In this document: positions 32,296-32,415 of the stretch, one piece after another
Position numbering within the stretch: the first letter of the stretch is position 1
How the letters are laid out: the number at the start of each line of letters is the position of its first letter
Notes under the pieces: generated by a model
Told to the model about the DNA's origin: nothing
What the model saw: the letters and a program-made list of their open reading frames with translations, nothing else
Database searches by the model: none
Position numbers and translations under genes: made by a program
Source: Thiobacillus sp.
GTDB lineage: Bacteria; Pseudomonadota; Gammaproteobacteria; Burkholderiales; Thiobacillaceae
DNA: 32,415 nucleotides
Direction: 5' to 3'
NCBI GenBank assembly: GCA_018262815.1
Contig: JADFDN010000023.1
Span: 1-32,415, forward strand

Positions 32296-32415
32296 ATGGC
32301 TGTGAGTCAAGCCGCTTTGGGCAAGGCGCTGATATGGGGCGTCGTTACCGCTGGGTTGTACTGGTTCTTGTTTCAGTATTCGGGGGGCTTCGAAAAGCTG
32401 GCCCACACCACGCTG
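32296..32415 (+). CDS. Membrane protein of unknown function (only N-terminal 40 codons)
   Basis: The frame opens with ATG at 32296 and stays open to the window end, 40 codons. The visible part MAVSQAALGKALIWGVVTAG continues into LYWFLFQYSGGFEKLAHTTL. One hydrophobic helix (about 11-26) is present, more like a membrane anchor than a cleaved signal. A GGGAG ribosome site lies upstream (32285-32289). I do not recognise the family from this fragment. It is divergent from the two-component system, with a terminator-like hairpin between them. Confidence 0.6.
   Translation, partial: MAVSQAALGKALIWGVVTAGLYWFLFQYSGGFEKLAHTTL

Overview
The window is GC-rich, almost fully coding bacterial chromosome. 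Gene content and order point to a betaproteobacterium, possibly near Thiobacillus or other Nitrosomonadales: a yqgE-ruvX-pyrR-pyrB-pyrC' cluster as in pseudomonads, coaBC-dut back to back with radC-rpmB-rpmG, and htpX beside an NhaR-like regulator. The genus is an inference from protein style and order; no rRNA marker is present. There is no tRNA, rRNA, CRISPR array, insertion sequence or prophage, and no non-coding stretch longer than about 185 bases.

Region 1 (1-4755): an RND multidrug efflux pump on the minus strand (membrane fusion lipoprotein, then the inner membrane pump, cut by the window edge), with a divergent TetR/AcrR-type repressor. Between them a perfect 16-bp palindrome sits inside the predicted pump promoter. 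A deoxyribodipyrimidine photolyase converges on the repressor, and the two stop codons share one CTAG.

Region 2 (4841-11498): a plus-strand, translationally coupled cluster, yqgE-ruvX-pyrR-pyrB-pyrC'-lnt, joined by 4-bp or slightly longer overlaps. The dihydroorotase-like member has lost most metal-binding histidines and looks like the non-catalytic PyrC' partner of aspartate carbamoyltransferase. A membrane diguanylate cyclase converges on lnt.

Region 3 (11667-14675): coaBC-dut (minus) and radC, rpmB-rpmG (plus), with a terminator at each end. The rpmB leader holds three copies of a GTTAACC element.

Region 4 (14703-25412): a long minus-strand block of membrane and lipid genes. htpX, terC-like, AI-2E/PerM-like, psiE, a small unknown gene, an RsmB-family methyltransferase, a long-chain acyl-CoA synthetase, a FadL-type porin and an MscS channel come first, then an acyl-CoA desaturase probably with its own promoter. 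The theme is envelope stress together with fatty acid uptake, activation and desaturation.

Region 5 (25538-32415): an NhaR-like LysR regulator divergent from htpX, a PIN-domain nuclease overlapping a CPPC thioredoxin, an unknown 142-residue protein, a SulP anion transporter overlapping a degenerate universal stress protein, an OmpR/EnvZ-type two-component pair, and the first 40 codons of an unknown membrane protein.

I found no clearly new multi-gene system. The best leads are regulatory (palindromes at the efflux and htpX promoters, repeats before rpmB, an unassigned terminator near 32240), the PyrC' pseudoenzyme, and a few unassigned small genes.
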